DNA of 64,000 nt from contig OY282447.1 in the NCBI GenBank assembly GCA_958296165.1, positions 1 through 64,000 of the forward strand. The letters are read 5' to 3'. The position numbers and the translations under genes are program-made. Under the pieces are notes generated by a model, which did no database searches, was not told where the DNA came from, and saw only the letters and a program-made list of their open reading frames with translations. Source of the DNA: an uncultured Pseudomonadales bacterium. Lineage in GTDB: Bacteria > Pseudomonadota > Gammaproteobacteria > Pseudomonadales > Azotimanducaceae. This document shows, in pieces, positions 1-9,660 of this stretch. Every line of letters begins with the position of its first letter. Positions within the stretch are counted from its first letter, which is position 1.

Positions 1-357
<357 letters not shown>

Positions 358-398
358 CGCTCGCGCACACACTCGTACATAGACTGCGGAACGCGCTC

Positions 399-1427
399 GT
401 GCCCCAGGTGGCGATTGCCGGCGCCGGCCTCATGGGACGGCTGATCGGCTGGCACCTCGCCCAGCGCGGCATCACGGCCACGCTCTACGAGCAGGCGGCG
501 GCCGATGCGCCGCGGAGCGCGGCGCATGTCGCCGCGGCGATGCTGGCGCCGGTGAGTGAACTGCCGGAGGCCGGCAGCGCCATCTTCGCCCTCGGATGCG
601 AGAGCCTGCGGCTGTGGCCGCCGATTCTGCGCGAGCTCGGCGTCGCCCACGACGTGCGCGGCTCGCTGTTGGTAGCGCACGGCCCAGATGAACCGCTGCT
701 CGACAAGTTCTACCGCTCGCTGGGCGCGCATCGCAACGAAGCGCGCTGGCTGGACGGCGCCGAGATCGAGCGCCTGGAGCCTGCGCTGGGCGGGCGGTTT
801 AGGCGCGCATTGCTGCTTGCCAACGAAGGCTGGGTGGACAACCGCGCCCTGTTGGCGGCGCTGGCCGAACGATGCGGCGAGATTCGCTACGGCCAAGCCG
901 TGGCGCCGGAACGATTGCGCGCGGCCGTCGTGATCGATTGTCGAGGCGCTGGCGCAGCATTGCCGGGGCTGCGCGGCGTGCGCGGCGAAGCGATCCGCTT
1001 GCGCGCCCCGGATGTGCGGCTGCACCGCCCGGTGCGCCTCATGCACCCGCGCTATCAGCTCTACATCGCGCCCCGTCCGGACGCCGGCTACGTGGTCGGC
1101 GCGACGCAGCTAGAGAGTGAGTCGCGCCGTCAAGTGACGGTGCGCAGCGCCTTGGAACTGCTGTCGGCCGCCTTCGCAGTACACCCCGGCTTTGCGGAAG
1201 CGGAAATCGTCGAGCTCGGCGTTGGGCTGCGTCCCGCCTACGCCGACAACCTGCCGCGGGTTGGCTGGCAGAACGGCGTGTTGCGCGTCAACGGCCTGTA
1301 CCGGCACGGTTTTCTGATCGCGCCGGCGCTGCTCACGCAGGTAGCCGCCCAGATCGATGCCGGCATAGCGCTGGCGCGGCAGCGCGAGGAGGTCTCATGC
1401 AACTGTTCTGCAATGGCGAGCGCGTAG
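399..1427 (+). CDS. thiO: Glycine oxidase ThiO (FAD-dependent)
   Basis: A 342-residue FAD-dependent amine oxidase of the DAO fold. ThiO oxidises glycine to dehydroglycine (iminoacetate), the C2-N unit used by ThiG to build the thiazole ring. The N-terminal Rossmann motif GAGLMG lies at residues 7-12, and the C-terminal GLYRHGFLIAPALL segment is typical of ThiO. The start is a GTG 41 nt after thiC. The end overlaps thiS by 31 nt in another frame, so translation is probably coupled. Presence of thiO rather than thiH implies an aerobic route. Identity is strengthened by its place between thiC and thiS; other DAO-family oxidases are unlikely. Confidence 0.95.
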   Translation: MPQVAIAGAGLMGRLIGWHLAQRGITATLYEQAAADAPRSAAHVAAAMLAPVSELPEAGSAIFALGCESLRLWPPILRELGVAHDVRGSLLVAHGPDEPLLDKFYRSLGAHRNEARWLDGAEIERLEPALGGRFRRALLLANEGWVDNRALLAALAERCGEIRYGQAVAPERLRAAVVIDCRGAGAALPGLRGVRGEAIRLRAPDVRLHRPVRLMHPRYQLYIAPRPDAGYVVGATQLESESRRQVTVRSALELLSAAFAVHPGFAEAEIVELGVGLRPAYADNLPRVGWQNGVLRVNGLYRHGFLIAPALLTQVAAQIDAGIALARQREEVSCNCSAMASA

Positions 1428-1609
1428 AGGTGGAAGCCGACTTGCTGGCCGATGCGGTTGCCGCGCTCGGCTACGGCGAACGCGACCGCCCGACGGCGAA
1501 AGTCGTGGTGGCGGTGAACGAGACCTTCGTAGCCAAGGCCGACTGGCCGAGCTACCGCCTCCGGGCGGACGACCGGCTCGACATCCTGGCGGCGATGCAG
1601 GGTGGCTGA
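1397..1609 (+). CDS. thiS: Sulfur carrier protein ThiS
   Basis: A 70-residue ubiquitin-fold sulfur carrier. ThiS is adenylated at its C-terminus and carries the thiocarboxylate sulfur to ThiG. The diagnostic C-terminal Gly-Gly (MQGG) is exposed at the very end, and the length is normal for the family. It overlaps the end of thiO and its stop codon overlaps the GTG start of thiG by 8 nt, which fits tight coupling within the cluster. Confidence 0.95.
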   Translation: MQLFCNGERVEVEADLLADAVAALGYGERDRPTAKVVVAVNETFVAKADWPSYRLRADDRLDILAAMQGG

Positions 1610-2432
1610 CCGCATGAGCAACATGGGCGACATGAGCAACTGGCAGGCCTACGGCGAAACGCTGCGCAGCCGTTTGCTGTTGGGCACGGCTCGCTATCCT
1701 TCGCCGGCGATCATGGCGGAAGCGGTGGCCGCGTCTGGCGCTGAAGTGCTGACGCTGGCGCTGCGACGGCAATCGCCGGAGCAGCTGGGCGGCGATTCGA
1801 TTTGGCAGCACATTACCGCGCTCGGCTGCCGATTGCTGCCCAACACCGCCGGCTGCCACAGCGCCAAGGAGGCCGTGACGCTGGCGCTCATGAGTCGCGA
1901 GATCTTCGACACCGATTGGCTGAAGCTCGAAGTCACCGGCGACGACTACAACCTGCAGCCTGACCCATTGGAGTTGCTGGACGCCACCCGCCAGCTGGTG
2001 GCGCTTGGCTTCAAGGTGTTCGCATACAGCACGGACGATCTGGTGATCTGCACACGCCTGCGCGACCTTGGCTGTGAAGTGGTGATGCCGTGGGGAGCAC
2101 CGATCGGCACCGGCAAAGGCTTGACCGACCCGTATGCGCTGGAGACGCTGCGGGCTCGTCTGCCGGACGTAACGCTGGTGGTGGATGCCGGCCTCGGCCT
2201 GCCTTCCCACGCCGCCCGCGTGCTGGAGATGGGCTTCGACGCCGTGCTGCTGAACACCGCCGTCGCCCGTGCCGACGATCCGGTGCGCATGGCGGCCGCG
2301 TTCGGCAAGGCGGTGGCGGCCGGACGGCTGGCCTACGAAGCCGGTGCCATGGCGGAGAGCGAAACGGCGCACCCCTCCACGCCGGTCGTGGGCACGCCGT
2401 TCTGGCAGACGGCCGAAGGCGACGCCGCCTGA
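1602..2432 (+). CDS. thiG: Thiazole synthase ThiG
   Basis: A 276-codon TIM-barrel enzyme that condenses 1-deoxy-D-xylulose 5-phosphate, dehydroglycine and the ThiS thiocarboxylate into thiazole phosphate. The Schiff-base lysine is in [11 protein letters not shown], and the phosphate-binding segments [13 protein letters not shown] and [13 protein letters not shown] are present. The GTG at 1602 overlaps thiS; an ATG at 1614 is an equally plausible start. It is the last thiamine gene here. The FG-GAP gene begins about 70 nt downstream on the same strand and is functionally unrelated. Confidence 0.96.
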   Translation: MADRMSNMGDMSNWQAYGETLRSRLLLGTARYPSPAIMAEAVAASGAEVLTLALRRQSPEQLGGDSIWQHITALGCRLLPNTAGCHSAKEAVTLALMSREIFDTDWLKLEVTGDDYNLQPDPLELLDATRQLVALGFKVFAYSTDDLVICTRLRDLGCEVVMPWGAPIGTGKGLTDPYALETLRARLPDVTLVVDAGLGLPSHAARVLEMGFDAVLLNTAVARADDPVRMAAAFGKAVAAGRLAYEAGAMAESETAHPSTPVVGTPFWQTAEGDAA

Positions 2433-2505
2433 CCGGATCGCAGGGGCGATGCATGATGTCGCCGGAGTTCGTCGTGCCCACTTCCAAACACAACGCGAAG
2501 ATCGT

Positions 2506-5500
2506 ATGGCGTTCCTCGGCATGGCCGGGATGAAAAGGCTGTGCGGGATCGCCTGGCTGGCGGTGCTCGGCGCTGCGTGTGGCGGCGGCGGTTCGGGCTC
2601 GGCACCCGTGGTACCTGCCCCGACTGTCGTCACGCCTCCGCCAGACCCCATCCCACACGGCCTATCCTTCGCACGAGACACCGCGTCGTCGTTCGATCGT
2701 TCGTTCGGCAACGTCGTGGCCGAGATGACCGATTCCCAACTGCAGAGCGGCGGCATCGCCGCTGCCGACGTCGACGGCGACGGCGATGTCGATTTCTACG
2801 TAGTCGGCGGTAACACCATGCCCAACCACTTCTACCGCAACGAAGGCGATGGCACCTTCGTGGAAGTGGGCGCGGAACTGGGCCTCGACCTGGTTCATTG
2901 GGGCAGCGGCCCCGCGTTCGGCGACTTCGACGGCGATGGCGACCTCGACCTGTTCATCGGCGCCGCGGCGGGCCACCCGCACCATGTGTTCGAGAATCGT
3001 CTCGACGAAGCGGCGCGACGCTTCGTGGACGTAACCGACGCGGCCGGCATCCGCCTGAACGCCGACAACACCGTCTCCGCCACCTTCTTCGATTACGACC
3101 GCGACGGCTTCGTCGACCTGTTCCTCTCCCATTGGGCCAACCCCTACGAAGCAAACAAGAGCACGGAAACCGTGTGGCGCAACAACGGCGATGGCACGTT
3201 CAGCGACTTGAGCGTGGAGACCGGCATTGCCAGCACGCTGGTCGAAGTGGCTACCGACTGGTCCTTCACCCCGAACTTCAGCGACATCGATGGCGATGGC
3301 GACGGCGACCTGTTGATGGCGTCCGACTTCACCGAGAGCCAAGTGTTCCTCAACAACGACGACGGCACTTTCGCCAACGTCACCGACCGAGACGTCATCA
3401 TCGACCAAGCAGGCATGGGCGCCGCGGTGGGCGACTACGACAACGACGGCGACATGGACTGGTTCGTCACCTCCATCTACAACATCGACCTGCTCGACGG
3501 CCAATACATCGGCAACCGCCTCTACCGCAACAACGGCCGTGGCGCGTTCAGCGACGTGACTCGAACGGCAAGAGTGGACGACGGCAGCTGGGGCTGGGGC
3601 GCCTGCGCCGCAGACTTCGACAACGACGCAAACGTCGACATCCTGCACGTCAACGGCTGGTATACGGTCGAAGGCAAAGACTACAGCCAAGACCCGGTCC
3701 GATTCTTCCACAACACCGGGCCAGGCACGCTGGTCTTCCGCGAACTCGCCGGCGAGATCGGCCTCACCGACGACTCGCAGGGCCGCGGCGTCGCGTGCTT
3801 CGACATCGAGCGCGACGGCGACGTAGACGTGCTGATCGCAAACAACACCGGCGCGAACGTGGTGCTCTACCGGAACGAGACGACGAACGACAACCACTAT
3901 CTCGGCGTCCGGCTGGAGGGCGCTAACGCGAATCGCCTCGGCATCGGCGCCCGCGTCACCGTGACCACAGCGGCAGGATCGCAGATTCGCGACCTCGGCG
4001 GACGCAACAACTACGTCTCGCACGATCCGTTCGAGGTTCATTTCGGATTGGCGGCAGCCACCGAAGCGGACGTTGAAGTGCTTTGGCCGGACGGCAACAC
4101 GTCGACCATGCGCGGCGTCAGCGCAGACCAGCAAATCACGCTACGCCAGCCGGCAACGAACCTGCGCCTCATCGTGCTGCGCGGCGACGGCGACGGCGTC
4201 TACGACTCGGGAGACCTCGTTCTGCTCGAAGCCGCAGAAGCGGCCGACGGCTACTATTTCTCGCACTGGGCCGCCAACGGCGGAGGGCGATTCGCAGACC
4301 CCCGCTCTGCCGAAACCACCTTCACGATGCCAGCCAGAGCCGTCACCGTTACGGCGCACTACCTGCCCGGCCTGCCGCCGACCGCGGACGTCTCCGCCGC
4401 CCGGCGTTGGATCGAGGTGCTGCTGCAGTCGATCCGCAACGATTTCGCGCGGCCAACGGTACACGCCCGCAACCTGTTCCACATCTCGGCCGCCATGTAC
4501 GACGCATGGGCCGCTTACGATCAAGCCGACCAGCCCGCGAGCCCTTGGCTGCTCGGTCGTACGCGAGCGGGGCTACGCTGCGAGCAAAACGCGCCGCCCG
4601 CTTCCGAAGACGTCGAGAATGCGCGGCGAACGGCACTCAGCTACGCGGCCTATCGCCTCATCCGACATCGATTCGACGCCTCGCCGGGCGCCCACCGGAT
4701 CGTGCGCGACGCCGATGCGCTCATGGGCCACTTGGGCTACGCAGTCGATTACGACGAGGCCGGCCTAGCTCGCGGGCCGGCCGCCCTTGGCAATCACATC
4801 GGCCAGTGCTACATCGACTTCGGCCTAGTCGATGGCGCCAACGAGATGAACGACTACGCCAACGTGGCCTATGAACCCGTCAACGACGCACTCGAGCCTG
4901 AGCAGCCCGGCAATCCCAACATCACGGACCTGAACCGATGGCAACCGCTCGCGCTGGCGGAGTTCGTGGATCAGGCCGGCAACGTTGCCGGCTCCGAACC
5001 CGAATTCCTAAGCCCCGAATGGGGTTCGGTGGCGCCCTTCGCGCTGGCGGCGGAGGATTTGACCGTCCACCGGCGCGACGGCGCCGAATACTGGGTCTAC
5101 CACGACCCGGGGCCGCCACCGCTGATCGACGGCGAAGACAGCGCCGAGTATCAGTGGTCGCACGCCTTGGTCGCCATCTGGTCCTCGCACCTCGATCCGA
5201 GCGATGGAGTGACCGTGGACATCTCCCCGGCCAGCGTTGGCAACATCGGCCACTACCCACAACGGTTCGACGAACATCCCCACTTCTACGCCATCGAAGG
5301 CGGCGACCGCGGCGCCGGACACGCCGCCAACCCGGCAACGGGACTGCCCTACGAGCCCCAGATCGTGCCGAGAGGCGACTACACCCGCGTGCTTGCGGAG
5401 TTCTGGGCCGACGGGCCTGATTCGGAGACGCCGCCCGGCCACTGGTTCGTGATCTTGAACGAGGTCAACGACCACTCGGCGCTGGAACGCCGATTCCAAG

Positions 5501-6237
5501 GCACAGGCGTGGAGCTGGGCCTGCTGGAGTGGGACGTGAAGGCGTATTTCGCAATGGGCGGCGCCATGCACGACGCCGCCATCACGGCTTGGGGCATCAA
5601 GGGCTACTACGACTACATCCGACCCATTTCCTCCTTGCGCGCCATGGCAGACCGGGGCCAGAGCAGCGACCCGGAGCGGGCGTCCTACCACGCCCACGGC
5701 ATACCGCTGCGGCCTGGCTACATCGAGCTGGTGGATGCGGACGACCCGCTGGTGGGCGACGAATCTGAACACCTCGGCAAGATCAAGCTGCTAGCCTGGC
5801 GCGGACCGGATGCGATCGACGATCCCGCCACGGACGTTGCAGGGGTGGGCTGGATACTGGCCGAAAACTGGTGGCCCTATCAACGGCCCACGTTCGTGAC
5901 GCCGCCCTTCGCAGGCTACGTCTCAGGACATTCGACCTTCTCAAGAACAGCCGCGGAGGTGCTCACTGCCTTCACCGGCGACGATTTCTTCCCCGGTGGA
6001 ATGAGCGCCTTCGAGATCGAGGCGGACGAGTTCTTGGTGTTCGAGGACGGCCCCTCCGTGGACATGACGCTGCAGTGGGCGACCTACCGAGACGCCTCCG
6101 ACCGGTGCAGCCTGTCGCGCATCTGGGGCGGCATCCATCCGCCCGCCGACGACATTGCCGGCCGCCTGATCGGCGTTACCGTCGGCATGGATGCCTTCGC
6201 GCTGGCGCAACGGCACTTCGCCGGGGAAATCGACTGA
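2506..6237 (+). CDS. Lipoprotein with FG-GAP/VCBS repeats, ASPIC domain and a vanadium-haloperoxidase-like domain
   Basis: A protein of about 1243 residues. The N-terminus is a lipoprotein signal (LAVLGAAC lipobox followed by glycines), so an envelope or surface location is likely. Seven Asp-rich calcium-loop repeats of FG-GAP/VCBS type (such as DVDGDGDVDFY) span residues ~86-435. An ASPIC/UnbV-like segment follows at ~478-535, then a short InlB-B-like module at ~555-620. Residues ~628-1243 resemble vanadium-dependent haloperoxidases of the PAP2 superfamily. All vanadate ligands are visible: KGYYDYIRP (K1032-x6-RP), SGH with H1142, and R1205-x5-H1211 in RIWGGIH. Starts at 2521 or 2530 are also possible. 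The activity (haloperoxidase or phosphatase) cannot be told from sequence. Confidence 0.85.
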   Translation: MAFLGMAGMKRLCGIAWLAVLGAACGGGGSGSAPVVPAPTVVTPPPDPIPHGLSFARDTASSFDRSFGNVVAEMTDSQLQSGGIAAADVDGDGDVDFYVVGGNTMPNHFYRNEGDGTFVEVGAELGLDLVHWGSGPAFGDFDGDGDLDLFIGAAAGHPHHVFENRLDEAARRFVDVTDAAGIRLNADNTVSATFFDYDRDGFVDLFLSHWANPYEANKSTETVWRNNGDGTFSDLSVETGIASTLVEVATDWSFTPNFSDIDGDGDGDLLMASDFTESQVFLNNDDGTFANVTDRDVIIDQAGMGAAVGDYDNDGDMDWFVTSIYNIDLLDGQYIGNRLYRNNGRGAFSDVTRTARVDDGSWGWGACAADFDNDANVDILHVNGWYTVEGKDYSQDPVRFFHNTGPGTLVFRELAGEIGLTDDSQGRGVACFDIERDGDVDVLIANNTGANVVLYRNETTNDNHYLGVRLEGANANRLGIGARVTVTTAAGSQIRDLGGRNNYVSHDPFEVHFGLAAATEADVEVLWPDGNTSTMRGVSADQQITLRQPATNLRLIVLRGDGDGVYDSGDLVLLEAAEAADGYYFSHWAANGGGRFADPRSAETTFTMPARAVTVTAHYLPGLPPTADVSAARRWIEVLLQSIRNDFARPTVHARNLFHISAAMYDAWAAYDQADQPASPWLLGRTRAGLRCEQNAPPASEDVENARRTALSYAAYRLIRHRFDASPGAHRIVRDADALMGHLGYAVDYDEAGLARGPAALGNHIGQCYIDFGLVDGANEMNDYANVAYEPVNDALEPEQPGNPNITDLNRWQPLALAEFVDQAGNVAGSEPEFLSPEWGSVAPFALAAEDLTVHRRDGAEYWVYHDPGPPPLIDGEDSAEYQWSHALVAIWSSHLDPSDGVTVDISPASVGNIGHYPQRFDEHPHFYAIEGGDRGAGHAANPATGLPYEPQIVPRGDYTRVLAEFWADGPDSETPPGHWFVILNEVNDHSALERRFQGTGVELGLLEWDVKAYFAMGGAMHDAAITAWGIKGYYDYIRPISSLRAMADRGQSSDPERASYHAHGIPLRPGYIELVDADDPLVGDESEHLGKIKLLAWRGPDAIDDPATDVAGVGWILAENWWPYQRPTFVTPPFAGYVSGHSTFSRTAAEVLTAFTGDDFFPGGMSAFEIEADEFLVFEDGPSVDMTLQWATYRDASDRCSLSRIWGGIHPPADDIAGRLIGVTVGMDAFALAQRHFAGEID

Positions 6238-6240
6238 CCA

Positions 6241-6265
6241 GAGCGGGCCCGACGGTTTCCCGCTC
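6241..6265. terminator. Possible bidirectional terminator hairpin
   Basis: An inverted repeat GAGCGGG...CCCGCTC with an 11-nt loop lies in the 48-nt gap between two convergent genes, the haloperoxidase-like gene and the TonB receptor gene. There is no following T-run, so intrinsic termination is only suggested by position and stem. Confidence 0.35.
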
Positions 6266-6285
6266 GGTCCCGCGATCCTGTCGTT

Positions 6286-8736
6286 CTACTGGCCGATGTC
6301 GTAAGACACCCCCAGCCCAATGGAGCGAGGACGGATCATCGTGAAGACGCTGTACTGATCGCGCCAGTCGGCACGCGGCGCCGGCCAACCGGGGTAGCCG
6401 GGCGACTGACCAGTGAACGCCCGCTCGTCGAACAGGTTGTCGATATTGAGCGACACTTCAAGACGGTCGCGCCGCACGCCAACGGACAGATCCGCCGTCA
6501 TGTACGACGGGACCGGATTGTCGCGAGTGAAGTGCCCGTATCGCCGTGGCGCGTACCTTGCAGTGGCGTTGACTCTAACGTCGCCAAACGACATGGTCTT
6601 GCGCCAATCCGCGAGCAGGGAGAGCTGCGCCCCGTTCCGACTGCTGCCCCCTGGCAGCGGTAGGCCGACATAATCCGGGCGCTGATCCGAGAGGATTTCC
6701 GCGCTCTTGTAGCCCATGTTGAGCGTCACATTGAGGTTGTCGGTGAGGGCGTAGATGGCCATCCCCTCAACGCCTGTGATGCGCGACTTGCCGATGTTGA
6801 CGATCACGCGCCCGCGGACTCGGTACAGTCCAAGCCTCTCGCTGGCCCCAAATACCGGCGACTGCATGTCGGTCCAGTCGATGCGGTACACGCTGGCGTT
6901 CAGCAGCAGACGGCCATCCTGCCAGGTGCTGCGCACCCCCGCTTCGTAGTTCCACACGGAGTCCGAGTCGTAGGAGATGCGAAAGTGCGTGTTGTTTCGC
7001 ACCGTGTTGTCGCAAGTGGTTTGACCCCTGGGGCAGGCTTGGACGTTGTTGGTGCCGCCTGGCCGATAGCCCGACGCGGCGAAAGCGAAGAACATGACGT
7101 CGTCGGTGTGGTGGTAATCCACATTGACCCGGTAGGTGCTGACGTTGGCCCAATCCGAGGTGTAGCCGCTTTCCGCGGCGTGATTGGCATTGGCTGGATT
7201 CCTGCACGGATCGAGCTTCGCGCCCCGGTAGAAGTTGGTGCGCAGCCGCGACAAGCGGTAGCCTAGCGTTAGCTTGAGCTGTTCGGTGAAGTTCAGCCCC
7301 AGCTCGCCGTAACCGGCAAGCTCATCTTGGTTGTTGTTCTGATAGCGGTTCCCGATCAGAGCGCCGTTGGCGATTTCCTGACTACTGACGGCCGGGCAGC
7401 CACTGAAACTCCTCCAACCACCACTCAAGGAAGCGATGTAGGCAGCATCGTTGGTGTCCCACCACGCCCGCCCGCCACGGCGGTGGTTGTTGTTCTCGTA
7501 CCAAGCGCCAGCGATCCACTCGAGAAACTCGCCGTCGTCAACCGTGGATATGGCCCGAATTTCACCCGTTTCGATCTTCCGCTCCGAAGGGCCTTCGGTG
7601 AAGTTCCACAGCGCGTAGCCACCGCCGGGGGTCAAGCCGCCGATGGTCATGCCAGGACAGCCGCCATCGGGCACACACTCCCACAGCGCATTGCGCGAGA
7701 ACCAGCTGTGGTTCTCCATGTTCGCGGCAATCGCGGACAATGTGAAATGCTCGAAATCGATCTCGAACTTGAGGCTCTGCACCGATTCTTCGGTGTCCCC
7801 AGGCTCCAGATACTGCCGTTTCGGGTCTTCGGGGTTCATGCGGATCATCTGTATGGCTTGGTGGTTGGTTTCGGTGGACACCGCCCACGTGGCCATCGGC
7901 TTGCCCACGTCGCCAACCTCGGTGGTCTGATTGATGACCGACGCCTCGACGAACATGCGGTCGCTCACGTCCCACCGCGCCCGCAAGCGGTACCCCTGGG
8001 TGTTCTCGGTGTCCGCATCCTCTTTGGCTATCGGCCCCACGACGTCGATGTATCCGGGCAGGTCGTAACGGTATCCCGTCAAGCGAACGGCAAACGAATC
8101 CGCTAGCGGGACGTTGACGAATCCCTCCAGCGAGTTGCCGCTGCCGCCGCTGGCAACCGTGTCGTAGGACGCGGTGACGTTCGCCGAGAACGCATCCGGA
8201 TTCGGTCGGTTGCTGATAAAGCGCACCGAGCCGGCCATCGCACTCTTGCCGAACAAGGTGCCTTGCGGCCCTTTGACCACCTCCATGCGCTCGAGATCGA
8301 CGAGCTTCAGCGGCGTGATGCCAGGGAACAGCACGATGTCGTCGAGGTAGCTCGTGTTGGTCTGCTGACGCCAGATCTCCGCTCGATGGTAGCCGCGGCC
8401 GTTATTGGACATGCTGCGGATAATGACGATGGACTCCGTCGGCACCGCCTCGGACAGATCCACGCCGGGAATCGCCGCGGCGATGTCCGTGACCTCGCGT
8501 ATGCCGCGCGCATCGAGCTGGTCGCCGGTGAAGGCCGTGATGGCGAGGCTGCTATCCTGCAGGTTCACCTCGCGCTTCGATGCCGTGACCACGACCTCTT
8601 CGATGTATTGGTCGTCGTCCTCGGCAGCGTCCTCCGCTGCAGACGCGATGACTCCGGCGCCGGCAAGCATGAACACAACGGGAATGCCAATCGCACTCAG
8701 ATGCTTGTTGGCTACAAATGACACTCTTCGGTTCAT
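6286..8736 (-). CDS. TonB-dependent outer-membrane receptor
   Basis: An 816-residue outer-membrane receptor of the 22-strand TonB-dependent family, which imports siderophores, vitamins or oligomers using TonB energy. It has a signal peptide, a TonB-box-like IEEVVVTASKR at residues ~45-55, and a plug domain (VVKGPQGTLFGKSAMAG). A long beta-barrel shows the late NIDNLFDERAF signature. The order 'TonB box, LQDSSLAITAF, ...GVDLSEA' is that of the large proteobacterial FecA/CirA-like set common in marine gammaproteobacteria. The substrate is not identifiable. It is transcribed towards the FG-GAP gene and has no obvious regulator nearby. A weak AGGAA lies upstream of the ATG. Confidence 0.93.
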   Translation of the reverse strand: MNRRVSFVANKHLSAIGIPVVFMLAGAGVIASAAEDAAEDDDQYIEEVVVTASKREVNLQDSSLAITAFTGDQLDARGIREVTDIAAAIPGVDLSEAVPTESIVIIRSMSNNGRGYHRAEIWRQQTNTSYLDDIVLFPGITPLKLVDLERMEVVKGPQGTLFGKSAMAGSVRFISNRPNPDAFSANVTASYDTVASGGSGNSLEGFVNVPLADSFAVRLTGYRYDLPGYIDVVGPIAKEDADTENTQGYRLRARWDVSDRMFVEASVINQTTEVGDVGKPMATWAVSTETNHQAIQMIRMNPEDPKRQYLEPGDTEESVQSLKFEIDFEHFTLSAIAANMENHSWFSRNALWECVPDGGCPGMTIGGLTPGGGYALWNFTEGPSERKIETGEIRAISTVDDGEFLEWIAGAWYENNNHRRGGRAWWDTNDAAYIASLSGGWRSFSGCPAVSSQEIANGALIGNRYQNNNQDELAGYGELGLNFTEQLKLTLGYRLSRLRTNFYRGAKLDPCRNPANANHAAESGYTSDWANVSTYRVNVDYHHTDDVMFFAFAASGYRPGGTNNVQACPRGQTTCDNTVRNNTHFRISYDSDSVWNYEAGVRSTWQDGRLLLNASVYRIDWTDMQSPVFGASERLGLYRVRGRVIVNIGKSRITGVEGMAIYALTDNLNVTLNMGYKSAEILSDQRPDYVGLPLPGGSSRNGAQLSLLADWRKTMSFGDVRVNATARYAPRRYGHFTRDNPVPSYMTADLSVGVRRDRLEVSLNIDNLFDERAFTGQSPGYPGWPAPRADWRDQYSVFTMIRPRSIGLGVSYDIGQ

Positions 8737-8949
8737 GTCTTAATCTTCCTGTGATTGCGCGAAAACCGCGCACGCTCACCTTAGCCTGAAGGGGGTGTTG
8801 CCAGCAAGCGGCAGAATTGCCAACTGTCCAACGCTGTGTGGGCATGGGCCAAGGGGCCGAATCCAACGCTTGCAGACGCCCGCGAAGCCCTCGGCCTGCC
8901 GCCAACGGCACGGCGACTTTCGCGGCGCCACGCGCCTTAGAATGACCGC
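8737..8949. other. Divergent intergenic region
   Basis: This 213-nt gap separates the divergent TonB receptor and the hypothetical gene upstream of the AbiEii-like gene. It must hold both promoters. I see no clear sigma-70 boxes, operator or RNA gene in it. Confidence 0.4.
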
Positions 8950-9660
8950 ATGACCACGCCAACAACGCCTAGCAGGAACGCCGCAGAGTCTTGGCGCCAA
9001 CGTGAGAGCAGTACACGTTGGCCAGCCGCTAGTGCCGCGGATTCGCTCGCCCACGAACCGATCGACGCCGGCAACGGCCTGCTGGCGCGCCGGCCCACGC
9101 CGTGGGACTTGTCCATGTCGCCGGGCGGGAGCCCGATCATGCGCCCGTTGCGGGTTCGAGGCCACACGCCGAGCGATTGCGTCACGTCCGGCGAAGCACT
9201 GAACTTGGTCGATCCCGAAATAGGACACGCAGCCGACTGGCACGATTTCTGTTGGCGCACGGACGCGAATCCTCCGCCCTTCGCCGCCCACTCCACAGAC
9301 AAGGCGTTTCGCGTCGTTGCGTCCGTACTGCAAGGCGATCGCGTTTTCGACGGCCGCGATTCGCTGCGGGTGTTGATGCACCCGGCGGCGGAGCGCCCAA
9401 CGCCCGTATGGTGTGCTCACCACGACAGGGCGATTTTGGAAATGGCTTGGGAGAGCTGGGAAGGAGGCGACTTTTCTGGACGTTGGCCCCTTGCGCCGAG
9501 CGTGGTGGACGACTGGATATGGACGCCGGCGCAAATGGACTCGCTCAAAGAGCTGGCCGAACGCATCGAGCCGCACATCCCGGAGAGAGGGCGGAGCGGC
9601 TGGAGAATCTGGTGGAGTGAACAGCTGCGCTATGGCATCAATGCGGCGGCGAATTCGTGA
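8950..9660 (+). CDS. Hypothetical protein, putative partner of the AbiEii-like nucleotidyltransferase
   Basis: A 236-residue protein that I do not recognise. It is soluble, rich in Trp and Pro, has no signal peptide or membrane segment, and ends in a Trp-rich tail (DDWIWTPAQM ... RIWWSEQL). Its TGA stop overlaps the GTG of the next gene (GTGA), so the two are almost certainly co-translated. In type IV toxin-antitoxin systems the gene before an AbiEii-type nucleotidyltransferase is usually an AbiEi antitoxin with an N-terminal winged helix, and none is obvious here. It may be an unrelated or divergent partner. Function is unknown. Confidence 0.65.
   Translation: MTTPTTPSRNAAESWRQRESSTRWPAASAADSLAHEPIDAGNGLLARRPTPWDLSMSPGGSPIMRPLRVRGHTPSDCVTSGEALNLVDPEIGHAADWHDFCWRTDANPPPFAAHSTDKAFRVVASVLQGDRVFDGRDSLRVLMHPAAERPTPVWCAHHDRAILEMAWESWEGGDFSGRWPLAPSVVDDWIWTPAQMDSLKELAERIEPHIPERGRSGWRIWWSEQLRYGINAAANS

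Noticed and set aside
1395-2756. 453-codon minus-strand frame opposite thiS/thiG
   Set aside because: Low-quality composition, fully explained by the thiamine genes on the other strand.
2662-4134. Long minus-strand open frame of 490 codons opposite the FG-GAP gene
   Set aside because: Val/Ala/Asp-rich shadow of the Asp-rich repeat coding strand; no domain pattern or ribosome site.
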